31,354 nucleotides of DNA from Candidatus Bathyarchaeota archaeon (GTDB taxonomy: Archaea; Thermoproteota; Bathyarchaeia; 40CM-2-53-6; FEN-987), in contig JALHTB010000061.1 in NCBI GenBank assembly GCA_022865625.1, forward strand, positions 1 to 31,354. Direction: 5' to 3'. Below are positions 16,272 through 23,681 of this stretch, piece by piece; position 1 is the stretch's first letter, and each line of letters opens with the position of its first letter. Position numbers and translations under genes: made by a program. The notes below the pieces were generated by a model. It saw only the letters and a list, made by a program, of their open reading frames with translations. It did no database searches and had not been told where the DNA came from.

Positions 16272-16598
16272 CTACCGTGTGCGTCTTCGGACGGGCACTC
16301 CGAGCGCCTTGATTGTACCGGAGGAGCGCACAACCGCCGCGGCTACTGGGTTGCCACCCATATGCGTCATGAGCGTCAGAATTGCACGTAGTCTCTCGAC
16401 TGAATCCGATCTGCAACTGAACACAGCCATACCACTCGCCTCGTTGAAGCCAATCATTCGTGCCGTGATCTCCACCGCTCCGAAGTTGCCCACCATCTGT
16501 TCGATGCAGCTCCGGACCGTACGTTCGATGACTTCCGTTGAGATCGGGTTCGTCGAAAGGAGTCTAACGAGGACATATCTCCGCGAGTATCTACGCGT
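16272..16598 (-). CDS. rnp2: RNase P protein component 2 (Pop5/Rnp2), apparent non-canonical start
   Basis: Protein subunit of RNase P, which matures tRNA 5' ends. The frame reads RRYSRRYVLVRLL, then a helix STEVIERTVRSCIEQMVGNFG, central AVFSCRSDSVERLRAILTLM, and a C-terminal VVRSSGTIKAL, the Pop5 hallmark. From the upstream in-frame TGA (16614-16616) to M34 (ATG 16496) there is no ATG, GTG or TTG. Starting at ATG 16496 would delete the first strand and helix. The best start is ACG 16596-16598: it lies 9 nt after GGAGGT and gives a 108-residue protein overlapping rpp30 by 8 nt. A sequencing indel is the alternative. Confidence 0.85.
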   Translation of the reverse strand, partial: TRRYSRRYVLVRLLSTNPISTEVIERTVRSCIEQMVGNFGAVEITARMIGFNEASGMAVFSCRSDSVERLRAILTLMTHMGGNPVAAAVVRSSGTIKALGVPVRRRTR

Positions 16599-17304
16599 GT
16601 CTTGCCGACCTCCTCAGGATCCTGACACCTTCTTCGAGCTGCGGTCTACCAAGTCTCTGTCGGTTCTTCTTCACCATCGTATCCGCGTTATCTGACACGG
16701 ACCTCAGTGCGGCATCAAGTGGAAGCCCGATCAAGTGCAGGAGTGCTGCTATGTCTCTAGGGGATCTCAACTCGTATGGATTTGCTGCCTTCGTGGAACC
16801 AATCACATCTATTGAGGCGTCAACGGCGGTCTCGATTTCGCGTTTGAACACATGAAGCCGCGCTTCAAATCCGGGCCCGGAGATCAATTCAGAGAGGTTG
16901 AACTCCAAAGCGGCACGACATGTCTCCGCAAGTCTACTCCGCAGCAAGTTGCGCGGTTCTCTTTTTGGAAAGTAGACGATGTCGACTCGTCGGTCTCGGA
17001 CTGCCACTCTGGAAACAGAGGGCGTCCTACACTCAACTGAGATAATCTCGTATTTGCCTCTAAATCTGCTGAGATTCCTGAGAAGCTCCTCTCGAGACCT
17101 GGGTCTAAGGTCCAACCTTGTGGCCACGTCAAGACCCGCATTCCCGAACACTTCGACCACCGGTTCGGAAGATGACAATCGGTCTGGCGGCACAAGAAGA
17201 CCGATCATCTTCGTCTGAAGTTCAGTCAACGCATTTGCCATTGAACGAGCGTTGTCCATATCGTCCAATGAAGGGCAGAGATGGAGATCGGCGTAAGATC
17301 TCAT
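16591..17304 (-). CDS. rnp3: RNase P protein component 3 (Rpp30/Rnp3)
   Basis: A 237-residue PHP/TIM-barrel-like subunit of RNase P, partner of Pop5. It begins MRSYADLHLCPSLDD, matching the Rpp30 N-terminal YDLHV pattern, with later VDIVYFPKREP and a late conserved ANPYELRSPRDIAALLHLIG segment. ATG 17304 overlaps the COG1325 stop as ATGA. A longer reading from 17328 would run 28 nt into that gene and is not needed. Downstream, rnp2 overlaps by 8 nt. Rpp30 and Pop5 form a heterotetramer that stabilises the catalytic domain of the RNA. Confidence 0.93.
   Translation of the reverse strand: MRSYADLHLCPSLDDMDNARSMANALTELQTKMIGLLVPPDRLSSSEPVVEVFGNAGLDVATRLDLRPRSREELLRNLSRFRGKYEIISVECRTPSVSRVAVRDRRVDIVYFPKREPRNLLRSRLAETCRAALEFNLSELISGPGFEARLHVFKREIETAVDASIDVIGSTKAANPYELRSPRDIAALLHLIGLPLDAALRSVSDNADTMVKKNRQRLGRPQLEEGVRILRRSARHA
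16608..16613 (-). promoter_or_regulatory. Shine-Dalgarno for pop5
   Basis: Perfect GGAGGT on the minus strand, inside the end of rpp30. It lies 9 nt before ACG 16598 and indicates real initiation near that codon although no standard start is present. Confidence 0.6.
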
Positions 17305-17756
17305 GAGATGAGACCGCTCTCTCTGCAAACTCTGATTATTGCCTCCGCATCGTAGTAAGGAGCGAACTTCACCTTCATCCGAATTGGATCACCTTGACAG
17401 AGCCTCACATTCCCAAGAAGGGCCTCTTGCTTGTCAAATCTCAGATAGAGGTTGCCTTCTTCATCGAGACAGCTCTTTGCACAGTCAGAGAGGAACTGTT
17501 TGTCCGATTCTGAAAGCTTCTGTGATATTATGCTGAGAGACTCGGAGGATAGTTCCTTTGCCGACAATTTCCCTGAAACAGTCGTGATCATGTTTCCATA
17601 ATGGCCCTTCAGATACCGACGAGTAAGGGCAATCTCAGTCCTTGCGACGAGTGCTATCAGGAACCCGAGCGCGTGCTCCACTTTGCCTATGTCTTCTGTT
17701 GCATGAGCGATGGCGGTGAAATTCGCCGAAAGGAGATGCGACTGCCGAGCGGTCAT
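17301..17756 (-). CDS. Predicted RNA-binding exosome-linked protein (COG1325/DUF54)
   Basis: A 151-residue protein of the archaeal DUF54 family, predicted from gene linkage to work with the exosome and given a dsRNA-binding-like fold. The HATEDIGKVEHAL signature near residues 18-30 is diagnostic, followed by LTRRYLKGHYGNM and a C-terminal AEAIIRVCRESGLI helix. ATG 17756 has no good Shine-Dalgarno, so the mRNA may be leaderless. It heads COG1325-rnp3-rnp2, overlapping rnp3 by ATGA. In many archaea the same three genes lead into psmA; here psmA is about 4.2 kb away. Confidence 0.86.
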   Translation of the reverse strand: MTARQSHLLSANFTAIAHATEDIGKVEHALGFLIALVARTEIALTRRYLKGHYGNMITTVSGKLSAKELSSESLSIISQKLSESDKQFLSDCAKSCLDEEGNLYLRFDKQEALLGNVRLCQGDPIRMKVKFAPYYDAEAIIRVCRESGLIS

Positions 17757-17877
17757 ATCACAACGCGACCGATTGCTGTACGGAATGCTCTTGTAAGTGG
17801 CTTTTACTAGTTGCTACGTTCAAAGCTAGAGGCCCTGGCATCGGTGACTTGCACTGATCGACTTCGAATTCAAGCAG

Positions 17878-18216
17878 GTGATTTTGGTCAGGCGAGACCT
17901 CGATATGGGGAAAGGCAAGATTGCAGTCCAAGTAGCCCACGCAGCTGTCTCGGCGGCCGAAGAAGCTCGTAAGAAGTCCGCTGGATGGTGGAAGGCCTGG
18001 TTGGATGAGGGCCAATGCAAGGTTGCAGTCAGGGTGGATTCTCTGGAAGATATCCTTCAGCTGGAAAGACGAGCGAGAGAACTGAGAATTCCATTTGCTC
18101 TGATCACTGATCGGGGCCTTACTCAGATCGAGCCCGGAACGACAACTTGCCTCGCGATCGGCCCTGCACCATCTTCGCTTGTCGACACCTTGACGGGGAA
18201 TCTCAGCCTACTCTAG
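17878..18216 (+). CDS. pth2: Peptidyl-tRNA hydrolase Pth2
   Basis: A 112-residue enzyme that releases peptides from stalled peptidyl-tRNA. The N-terminal LVRRDLDMGKGKIAVQVAHA contains the GKGK and QVAHA motifs. Mid-protein LITDRGLTQIEPGTTTCLAIGP contains the T-Q-I-x-P-G-T signature and conserved Asp. GTG 17878 is the only standard start, aligning with the family N-terminus. In-frame codons upstream also read like family sequence (DFEFKQ) as far as a CTG at 17854, so a slightly longer form is conceivable. It diverges from COG1325 (121 bp) and converges on ipk with a 3-nt gap. Confidence 0.95.
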   Translation: MILVRRDLDMGKGKIAVQVAHAAVSAAEEARKKSAGWWKAWLDEGQCKVAVRVDSLEDILQLERRARELRIPFALITDRGLTQIEPGTTTCLAIGPAPSSLVDTLTGNLSLL

Positions 18217-18219
18217 CAG

Positions 18220-19068
18220 TCACTTCTCTGGAAGTATCCTTGTCCATTTCCCTTGTTTACCGTCGAGAATCGGATGCAGATTCTTGGGTTTCGTGAGGTT
18301 CATGATGACTACTTCTACTCCCCTTCTCGCGGCTCTCTCGGCTTCAAGTATCTTCCCTCGCATTCCGAGCGTGACGTCTGGCATTCTTGAGCCTAGAGCA
18401 GCTTTGGCAAGTGATCTGACATCTCGACAGGCGACTGTGCTTATCAAGCGTGCATCATCCGCAGTCTTGGGATCACGTGAGTATAGACCATCGACATCTG
18501 TTCCATAGATCATCATTGACGCACCTATTCGCGGTGCAATCCAAGATGCCATCTGGTCCGCTGAAACTACTCTCCAGCCTTGATTGAGATCCGGAACTAG
18601 ATCGCCTCCTAGCAGGGGAACGAGGCCCATGCTGAGGAACTTGCGAAGTGGAGTCAGGTCGGCTCTGTAGAGCCTCCCCGACCGGGCTGTCATGAAACTG
18701 GAGGAAGTGAACGGTACCGCGGGGACCCCGTGGCTGCACAGGATCGAAGTAAGGATCTCCTGAAGCTTCAGTAGCTGTAGCTTTGTCTGCACAAACGAGT
18801 TCATCTTCTGTGCGCTGAAGCCTCTGTCGAGGCGATAACGTTTCACGGGGATGTGTCCAAAGGAACCTGCGCCGTTTAGAAGAACGAGTCTCTCCTTACG
18901 TTTGGCGAGCTCTCTTGCTATCCGATGGATTGAGTCGAGGTTAGCCCTGGATGCCTGTTTCTTGTCCGTTATTACTGATCCGCCGAGTTTGATGATCACG
19001 GTCCTGCGTTTGTCAGGCAATTGTTGCTTACCAACAGTTGTATCGTTAGTCGACGGAAAAATAAGCAC
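18220..19068 (-). CDS. ipk: Isopentenyl phosphate kinase
   Basis: An amino-acid-kinase-fold enzyme that phosphorylates isopentenyl phosphate to IPP in the archaeal modified mevalonate pathway for ether lipids. It shows KLGGSVITDKK (27-37), NGAGSFGH (65-72, the diagnostic IPK loop with catalytic His), GDLVPDLNQGWRVVSADQ and YGTDVDGLYSRDP. The start is uncertain: GTG 19068 gives 282 residues, but TTG 19020 and GTG 18999 (MIIKLGG, closest to family N-termini) are alternatives. It lies 12 nt downstream of eL13 on the same strand. Confidence 0.93.
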   Translation of the reverse strand: MLIFPSTNDTTVGKQQLPDKRRTVIIKLGGSVITDKKQASRANLDSIHRIARELAKRKERLVLLNGAGSFGHIPVKRYRLDRGFSAQKMNSFVQTKLQLLKLQEILTSILCSHGVPAVPFTSSSFMTARSGRLYRADLTPLRKFLSMGLVPLLGGDLVPDLNQGWRVVSADQMASWIAPRIGASMMIYGTDVDGLYSRDPKTADDARLISTVACRDVRSLAKAALGSRMPDVTLGMRGKILEAERAARRGVEVVIMNLTKPKNLHPILDGKQGKWTRILPEK

Positions 19069-19080
19069 TGTGATGTGCCG

Positions 19081-19419
19081 TCAACGTTTCCTTTTCTTCA
19101 CAGGACTCTTGCGGCGTGGTTTGGTCTTCTTGATGGACGGGGCTTCCTTGGCCACGAGCTTTTCCACTTCAGGTTCGGAGGCCTCCGGGACGTTTGCTGC
19201 TGGGGCCGGTGGACTCAGAAAGGCTTTCAGGGCGGCCACATTCTGAGGGTGAACTGTAGATCTGCGAGGGTCTACTCTGATGCCAGCAGAGCGAGCCTGA
19301 GATGTATGAAGACCCGCTTGTTGAAGTTCGCCAAGCGAGAATCCTCGCGCCTTCTTGAACCTGAGCTTGCTCGCAACAAATCGTTGGACTAGTGCCTCAG
19401 GTGCTGGTGATCCGGCCAA
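19081..19419 (-). CDS. rpl13e: 50S ribosomal protein eL13 (L13e)
   Basis: A 112-residue large-subunit protein. The eL13 core is KKARGFSLGELQQAGL followed by ARSAGIRVDPRRSTVHPQNVAALKAFL (about 22-68). The C-terminus is a Pro/Ala linker and a strongly basic tail ending KKRKR. eL13 is absent from most Euryarchaeota and present in several TACK lineages, which supports the placement of this organism. TTG 19419 is the nearest start, 15 nt after eL15, without a strong Shine-Dalgarno. An open stretch between the eL15 stop and this codon leaves room for a few more residues. Confidence 0.88.
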   Translation of the reverse strand: MAGSPAPEALVQRFVASKLRFKKARGFSLGELQQAGLHTSQARSAGIRVDPRRSTVHPQNVAALKAFLSPPAPAANVPEASEPEVEKLVAKEAPSIKKTKPRRKSPVKKRKR

Positions 19420-19434
19420 GCCGATCCACTCATC

Positions 19435-19899
19435 CTATGCGCCAATTGCAAGCGCGTGGTGAATCGTGTGGTCTTTCTTGATGGCAGGATGGTTGGGATC
19501 GACCAGTATGACCTCGAACCATTTGCTGGTGCCATCTTCCCACACGTAGTAAGAGTTCAGCACTGACATGTTCGGGTATTTTCTCGCTACCCTTTCTTCC
19601 GCTATGTGTTTCAGACTCTTCCCTCTCGTGAACTTGGTGACACCGAGCGCTTTGGGTCTTCGGCCTGATGTCGGGCGGGACTTCCTGGCGCCCCCTTTCC
19701 TAACCCGCACTCTCGCCACAATGAAACCCTGCTTCTTGCGGTATCCCAAAGTTCTCGCTCGATCCGGGCGAGTTGGGAACTCAACACGCTTGATCACACG
19801 ATCTCTTCTCCAGGCAATAGCCTCCTGGCGAAGGTACTTGTTGAGGTCTGTACCCTTGCGTTTCATCCATGCTTTTGACAGATACTTGTATGCGCCCAT
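19435..19899 (-). CDS. rpl15e: 50S ribosomal protein eL15 (L15e), short C-terminus
   Basis: A large-subunit protein of 154 residues from ATG 19899. The family core is clear: MGAYKYLSKAWMKR, RPDRARTLGYRKKQGFIVAR, GGARKSRPTSGRRPK, EERVARKYPNMSVLNSYYV, and WFEVILVDPNHPAIKKD. It then ends in a short unrelated tail (HTIHHALAIGA). Most eL15 proteins I know are near 190 residues and continue with an RGRAFRGLTSAGKKSRGLR-like basic tail. No such sequence follows in any frame before eL13, 15 nt on. A longer reading to 20160 is spurious, since it runs into the divergent GTPase gene. Confidence 0.93.
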   Translation of the reverse strand: MGAYKYLSKAWMKRKGTDLNKYLRQEAIAWRRDRVIKRVEFPTRPDRARTLGYRKKQGFIVARVRVRKGGARKSRPTSGRRPKALGVTKFTRGKSLKHIAEERVARKYPNMSVLNSYYVWEDGTSKWFEVILVDPNHPAIKKDHTIHHALAIGA

Positions 19900-19965
19900 G
19901 TCTTGCCGCCGGCTTTTTTCCTTCCTGTCTCCCAGATATAGGTCCTGAACACACGAGGAAACGGC

Positions 19966-19975
19966 TCGATAAAGG
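19966..19975 (-). promoter_or_regulatory. Candidate TATA box for eL15-eL13-ipk
   Basis: CCTTTATCGA on the minus strand, 67 nt before the eL15 ATG, matching archaeal box A. It predicts a leader of about 40 nt. It lies in the 211-bp divergent gap with the GTPase gene. Confidence 0.5.
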
Positions 19976-20061
19976 TTGTCCCGCCTCACCATAATGAGCG
20001 CCAAGCAACATTTGCAGAGGCCGGCCTCGCTCGAGATGCAGGTTCTCCGTTCCAACGAAGC

Positions 20062-20073
20062 TTGAATAGATAA
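20062..20073 (+). promoter_or_regulatory. Candidate TATA box for the YchF-type GTPase
   Basis: TTGAATAGATAA, about 40 nt upstream of GTG 20111. It would give a leader of only about 15 nt, consistent with the weak ribosome-binding site. Confidence 0.35.
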
Positions 20074-20110
20074 CACAGCGCATATGGTGTGCCGAGAACA
20101 GTGATTCACT

Positions 20111-21319
20111 GTGGGCTTTTCCGTAGGTGTTGTAGGAAAACCCAATGTCGGCAAGAGCACGTTTTTTAGTGCCGCGACCCTGGCCCATGTTGCTATTGCG
20201 AACTATCCGTTCACAACAATCAAGCCGAACAGGGGAATGGGGTATGTCAGGACCCCGTGCGTATGCAGAGAATTCGAGGTTCAAGATAATCCTGCCAATT
20301 CAGCATGCATCGACGGAACTCGACTAGTGCCCGTGGAGCTCGTGGATTGCGCTGGGCTGGTACCTGGTGCATGGCAAGGAAGAGGTCTCGGAAACCAGTT
20401 CTTGGATGAGATTAGACAAGCTGACGCACTAATCCACATAGTAGATGCGGCCGGAGCAACGGGCATCGAGGGAAAACCATGCGACGTGGGCACGCATGAT
20501 CCGCGGGAAGATGTTGAGTTTCTCGAGAAGGAGCTTGACATGTGGCTCCTCCAAATCATCAAGAAAGACTGGGATAGGACCATCAAGAGGATCGAAGGAA
20601 CGAAAGAAGACATCGGCACAGTCCTCGAGGAAAGACTCAGCGGGCTCGGTGTCAGGCGTGCCCATGTGCTGAAGTCCCAAGAGGACCTCGGGCTCGATCC
20701 TGCTCACCCGAGCAGATGGAGCGAAGACCAGCTCCTCAAGTTCCTTCACGAACTGAGACGTATCACAAAACCCATGCTCATTGCTGCGAACAAGATTGAC
20801 ATTCCAGTCGCAAAGGAGAACACGGACACTCTTGGGAAACTGGGATACCCTGTCATTCCGTGCTGTGCCGAGGCAGAGCTGGCGCTTAGGAGAACCGCAG
20901 AGAAAGGTTTCACAGACTACAAACCCGGTGATAGCAATTTCAAGATCACAAGCCAGACCCTGTCAGCTGAACAGAGGGACGCGCTGGACAGAATACGAGA
21001 GAAGATACTCATTCCGTGGGGCTCGACTGGTGTCCAGGCCGCCATCGACCACGCCTTCTTCAAGATGCTCAGAATGATTGCGGTGTACCCGGTCGAGAAC
21101 CCTGAGAGTCTTACAGATCACAAAGGCCGGGTGCTTCCCGACGTGTACCTTGTTCCCTTCGGCACGACCGCGAAACAGTTCGCTGGGATGATCCACTCTG
21201 ACCTAGGAGAGGGGTTCCTCTACGGAGTCGAGGTCAGGTCCAAGATGCGGATTGGCGAGGACCACGTACTCAAGGACGGAGATGTAATCTCGATAGTAAG
21301 CGCGAAGAAGCGAGGATGA
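20111..21319 (+). CDS. YchF/OLA1-type GTP-binding protein with TGS domain
   Basis: A 402-residue OBG-family P-loop NTPase. G1 is VVGKPNVGKST (7-17), G2 region IANYPFTTIKPN, G3 DCAGLVPGAW (about 79-88), and G4 NKID (about 227-230). A helical insert lies at about 130-200 and a C-terminal TGS domain at about 320-400 (DVYLVPFGTTAKQFAGMIHSDLGEGF region). Such proteins associate with ribosomes; the precise role in archaea is unsettled. The NKID-type G4 suggests GTP, whereas bacterial YchF prefers ATP. GTG 20111 is used. It diverges from eL15 and converges with the nucleotidylyltransferase gene (22 nt between stops). Confidence 0.92.
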   Translation: MGFSVGVVGKPNVGKSTFFSAATLAHVAIANYPFTTIKPNRGMGYVRTPCVCREFEVQDNPANSACIDGTRLVPVELVDCAGLVPGAWQGRGLGNQFLDEIRQADALIHIVDAAGATGIEGKPCDVGTHDPREDVEFLEKELDMWLLQIIKKDWDRTIKRIEGTKEDIGTVLEERLSGLGVRRAHVLKSQEDLGLDPAHPSRWSEDQLLKFLHELRRITKPMLIAANKIDIPVAKENTDTLGKLGYPVIPCCAEAELALRRTAEKGFTDYKPGDSNFKITSQTLSAEQRDALDRIREKILIPWGSTGVQAAIDHAFFKMLRMIAVYPVENPESLTDHKGRVLPDVYLVPFGTTAKQFAGMIHSDLGEGFLYGVEVRSKMRIGEDHVLKDGDVISIVSAKKRG

Positions 21320-21341
21320 CACGCGGTCCTCGATGCCGAGC

Positions 21342-22574
21342 CTACGCTTGGACGATGTCTTCGCAGACAACTGACCCGGCCGGGATTCTTGCTCCGGAAG
21401 TTATCCGGATTCCCGGCATGATGGCAGAGTTGATACCGGTCTTAACGTTGTCTCCAGTGATGGTGCCCAACTTTCTGAGGCCGCTATCCTCGAGTTTGTC
21501 CTTGATCTTCATTCGCACAGTTTTGTCGTTGAGCTTGACATTGGCTACGATCGTGCCAGCCCCGAAGTTGCACCTCTCTCCTATGATGCTGTCGCCGACG
21601 TAGGATAGGTGCCTTATGTGGGTGCCGTCCATGATTATGCTGTTCTTGATTTCGCAGAAGTTGCCAATCACTGCTCCGCGCCCAATCGATGTGCATGCGC
21701 GGATGTGAGCATATGGCCCCACGATGGCCCCCTTACCGACCCACGCGGGTCCTTCGATTACAGTTCCGGTCCTCACTGTTGCGCCTCTCTCGATCGCGAC
21801 GCGCCCCTTCACAATCGTGCCTCTCTCAACTATGCCATTGACTGATCGCTTGGTCCGGGTCAGCAAGCTCGCGTTGGCTGAGAGAACATCCCAGGGCCGC
21901 CCGATGTCTTGCCAGTCTAGCGGACCGATGCTTGCCCATGCGAGCGGTGTTCCGTTTCTGGCAAGAGAGGATATTACGTCTGTTATCTCGAATTCGCCTC
22001 TCCCCGATCGATTCGTGGCTCGTATGTGGTCGAATATGGTTGGGCTCAGGACATAGATCCCAGTGTTGGCGAGATCGCTTGGGCTTTCTGAGGGTTGCGG
22101 CTTCTCGATGATGTCGATGAGCCATTCCCCGGAGGTCTTCGCCATTCCGTACGATTCAGGGCGTGAGACTGGAACCAGCCCAACGGTTTGCTTGCGTCCT
22201 TTCCGTCTGTAGGTCTCCAGAACACGTTTGATCGCAGCGGCGCTCACCAGCAGATCTCCATACACCACAAGAAAATCGCCGTCGTCTACGAGTTCACGGG
22301 TTACGGAGATGGCACTTGCCGTCCCAGAGATATCCGACTGGCGTATGTAGTCGATTTTGACCCCCCATTTACGTCCGTCGCCTAGATGCTTCTTGATCAG
22401 CTCGTCTTGGTATCCGGCCACCATTATTATCGTACGTATTCCAGACGATCTGATGGCCGACACTACATGCTCCAGTATTGGTCTGCCCGCGACTGGGATC
22501 ATGTGTTTGGATCTATTCTCGGTGAGCGGCCAGAGACGAACGCCTTTGCCGGCGGCTAAGACGACAGCTTTCAT
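21342..22574 (-). CDS. glmU: Bifunctional sugar-1-phosphate nucleotidylyltransferase/acyltransferase (GlmU-like)
   Basis: A two-domain enzyme of 410 residues from ATG 22574. The N-terminal pyrophosphorylase domain opens MKAVVLAAGKGVRLWPLTEN, with KHMIPVAGRPILEH and, later, GDLLV. A left-handed beta-helix of hexapeptide repeats follows (about 235-400; for example GTIVKGRVAIERGATVRTG and IGNFCEIKNSIIMDGTH). This matches archaeal GlmU-like proteins such as ST0452, making UDP-GlcNAc or dTDP-sugar precursors for glycans. Homology begins exactly at this Met, so a 19-residue upstream extension is left out. Sugar specificity is not resolvable. It converges with the GTPase gene. Confidence 0.92.
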   Translation of the reverse strand: MKAVVLAAGKGVRLWPLTENRSKHMIPVAGRPILEHVVSAIRSSGIRTIIMVAGYQDELIKKHLGDGRKWGVKIDYIRQSDISGTASAISVTRELVDDGDFLVVYGDLLVSAAAIKRVLETYRRKGRKQTVGLVPVSRPESYGMAKTSGEWLIDIIEKPQPSESPSDLANTGIYVLSPTIFDHIRATNRSGRGEFEITDVISSLARNGTPLAWASIGPLDWQDIGRPWDVLSANASLLTRTKRSVNGIVERGTIVKGRVAIERGATVRTGTVIEGPAWVGKGAIVGPYAHIRACTSIGRGAVIGNFCEIKNSIIMDGTHIRHLSYVGDSIIGERCNFGAGTIVANVKLNDKTVRMKIKDKLEDSGLRKLGTITGDNVKTGINSAIMPGIRITSGARIPAGSVVCEDIVQA

Positions 22575-22716
22575 GACTCGGCCTGAAGATCTCACAAACA
22601 GCTCTCCTGGCTCTTTTGGAGTTGAATCCACCGTGCCCGGTTTGCTTGCATCAATCGACCGCCGCTCTTAAAAGCCTCACAAGTTCAAACCCGCTTCTGC
22701 TGGAACGAGATAGCCA

Positions 22717-22974
22717 TTGGCATTCGATTTCGCCTCGTTTGCGGCTGGCCTGACCGCGGGAGCCCTTTTGGGCGCCCTTGCGGGCTACCTACATGAGACA
22801 GAGAAGATAGGAGAACTTCAGGAAAGAGTTCGTATCGCGATCCTTCGGTTTGATAGACTAGCCTCTGAAACCCATGCTCTGGCGGAGCGCGATGCAGTAA
22901 GCAAGGATCTACGAAGACAGCTCTCACAATTGCAAGAAGAAATCAAAGGACTGTACCAAAGGCGAGGCCGTTAA
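22717..22974 (+). CDS. Small membrane-anchored coiled-coil protein
   Basis: An 85-residue protein I do not recognise. Residues 7-25 (SFAAGLTAGALLGALAGYL) form one hydrophobic helix with a small-residue zipper (G11, A14/G15, G19, G23), suited to tight helix packing. Residues 28-80 are a heptad-like amphipathic helix with IGELQERVRIAILRF and LRRQLSQLQEEIKGLY, predicting a cytosolic coiled coil. The start is TTG 22717 with GAGAT 5 nt upstream. It stands between the GlmU-like gene (divergent) and eS1 (convergent), sharing a stop palindrome with eS1. It is probably an oligomeric membrane scaffold, by inference only. Confidence 0.65.
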   Translation: MAFDFASFAAGLTAGALLGALAGYLHETEKIGELQERVRIAILRFDRLASETHALAERDAVSKDLRRQLSQLQEEIKGLYQRRGR

Positions 22975-23609
22975 GCTTCAACCTTTTTCGCCTGCGCTAC
23001 CAGCTCGCCGGGTTTCGCCATCACGCCTTCAGGTATCACTAGCAGTTTCGACTTCCGCACTCCAACATGCCGCAGTGGCGAGACCTTCTTGGCAAGGTTG
23101 TACACTTCGGAACCGAAGATGCCTAAAATCATTTCGTGGCAGAGCTGGTCATAAGCCAATGTTCCGGCTTTCTCTTCTATTGTCTTCCTCATTATGCTCC
23201 TAATGAGATGCTGCTGGTTGGCGTTGACTCGATCCCGTGTGAACGCTACCACAGACGCACGGGTGACATATTGGTCCCTAGAGGTGACAATGAAGATGGC
23301 ATCTATGCGGGTGCTTCCGCGTCTGACCAGGCTGCGAAGATAGTCCGCTGAGTATTCATGTCCTTTGAGTATGGTGTCCGCCCGCATGCCTTTGACATTG
23401 GCGGCTAGGAAGTACAGCTTCTGTGACTGATGAGAGAAGTCATTTGTTATGTCATAGAGTGTCGTCTCGACTACTCGCCCAATCACTTTGGCTGGGTTGC
23501 TGCAGGGAATTGAGGCGACTTTCTTTTCGCCAAAGTAGGCAGGCGCATAGACATCATACCATTCCTTCGCCCGCCACTTGTCTCTGACTTTCTTAGCAGC
23601 CTTGGACAA
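22971..23609 (-). CDS. rps3ae: 30S ribosomal protein eS1 (S3ae)
   Basis: A 212-residue small-subunit protein. Diagnostic segments are DKWRAKEWYDVYAPAYFG, NPAKVIGRVVETTLYDIT, QKLYFLAANV, GHEYSADYLRSLVRRGSTRID and VRKSKLLVIPEG. The start is TTG 23609, with GGTGATC 5 nt upstream, a very good match to the 16S anti-SD. It follows the second Pcc1-like gene by 72 nt on the same strand, extending the uS15-GAN-Pcc-eS1 cluster that is conserved in archaea. Its stop overlaps that of the convergent small membrane protein in TTAA. Confidence 0.96.
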   Translation of the reverse strand: MSKAAKKVRDKWRAKEWYDVYAPAYFGEKKVASIPCSNPAKVIGRVVETTLYDITNDFSHQSQKLYFLAANVKGMRADTILKGHEYSADYLRSLVRRGSTRIDAIFIVTSRDQYVTRASVVAFTRDRVNANQQHLIRSIMRKTIEEKAGTLAYDQLCHEMILGIFGSEVYNLAKKVSPLRHVGVRKSKLLVIPEGVMAKPGELVAQAKKVEA

Positions 23610-23681
23610 TTTTCGATCACCAGGCGAAGACGCAGCATTCTCCGTGAGCTATTAAACCTTTGGCGCGCGAGAATCAGCAAG

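Noticed and set aside
19900..20160. N-terminal extension of eL15
   Set aside because: It runs through the divergent promoter region and into the GTPase gene; family homology starts exactly at MGAYKYL (ATG 19899).
22575..22631. Upstream extension of the GlmU-like protein
   Set aside because: The nucleotidylyltransferase fold begins at MKAVVLAAGKG; the 19 extra residues have no counterpart in the family.
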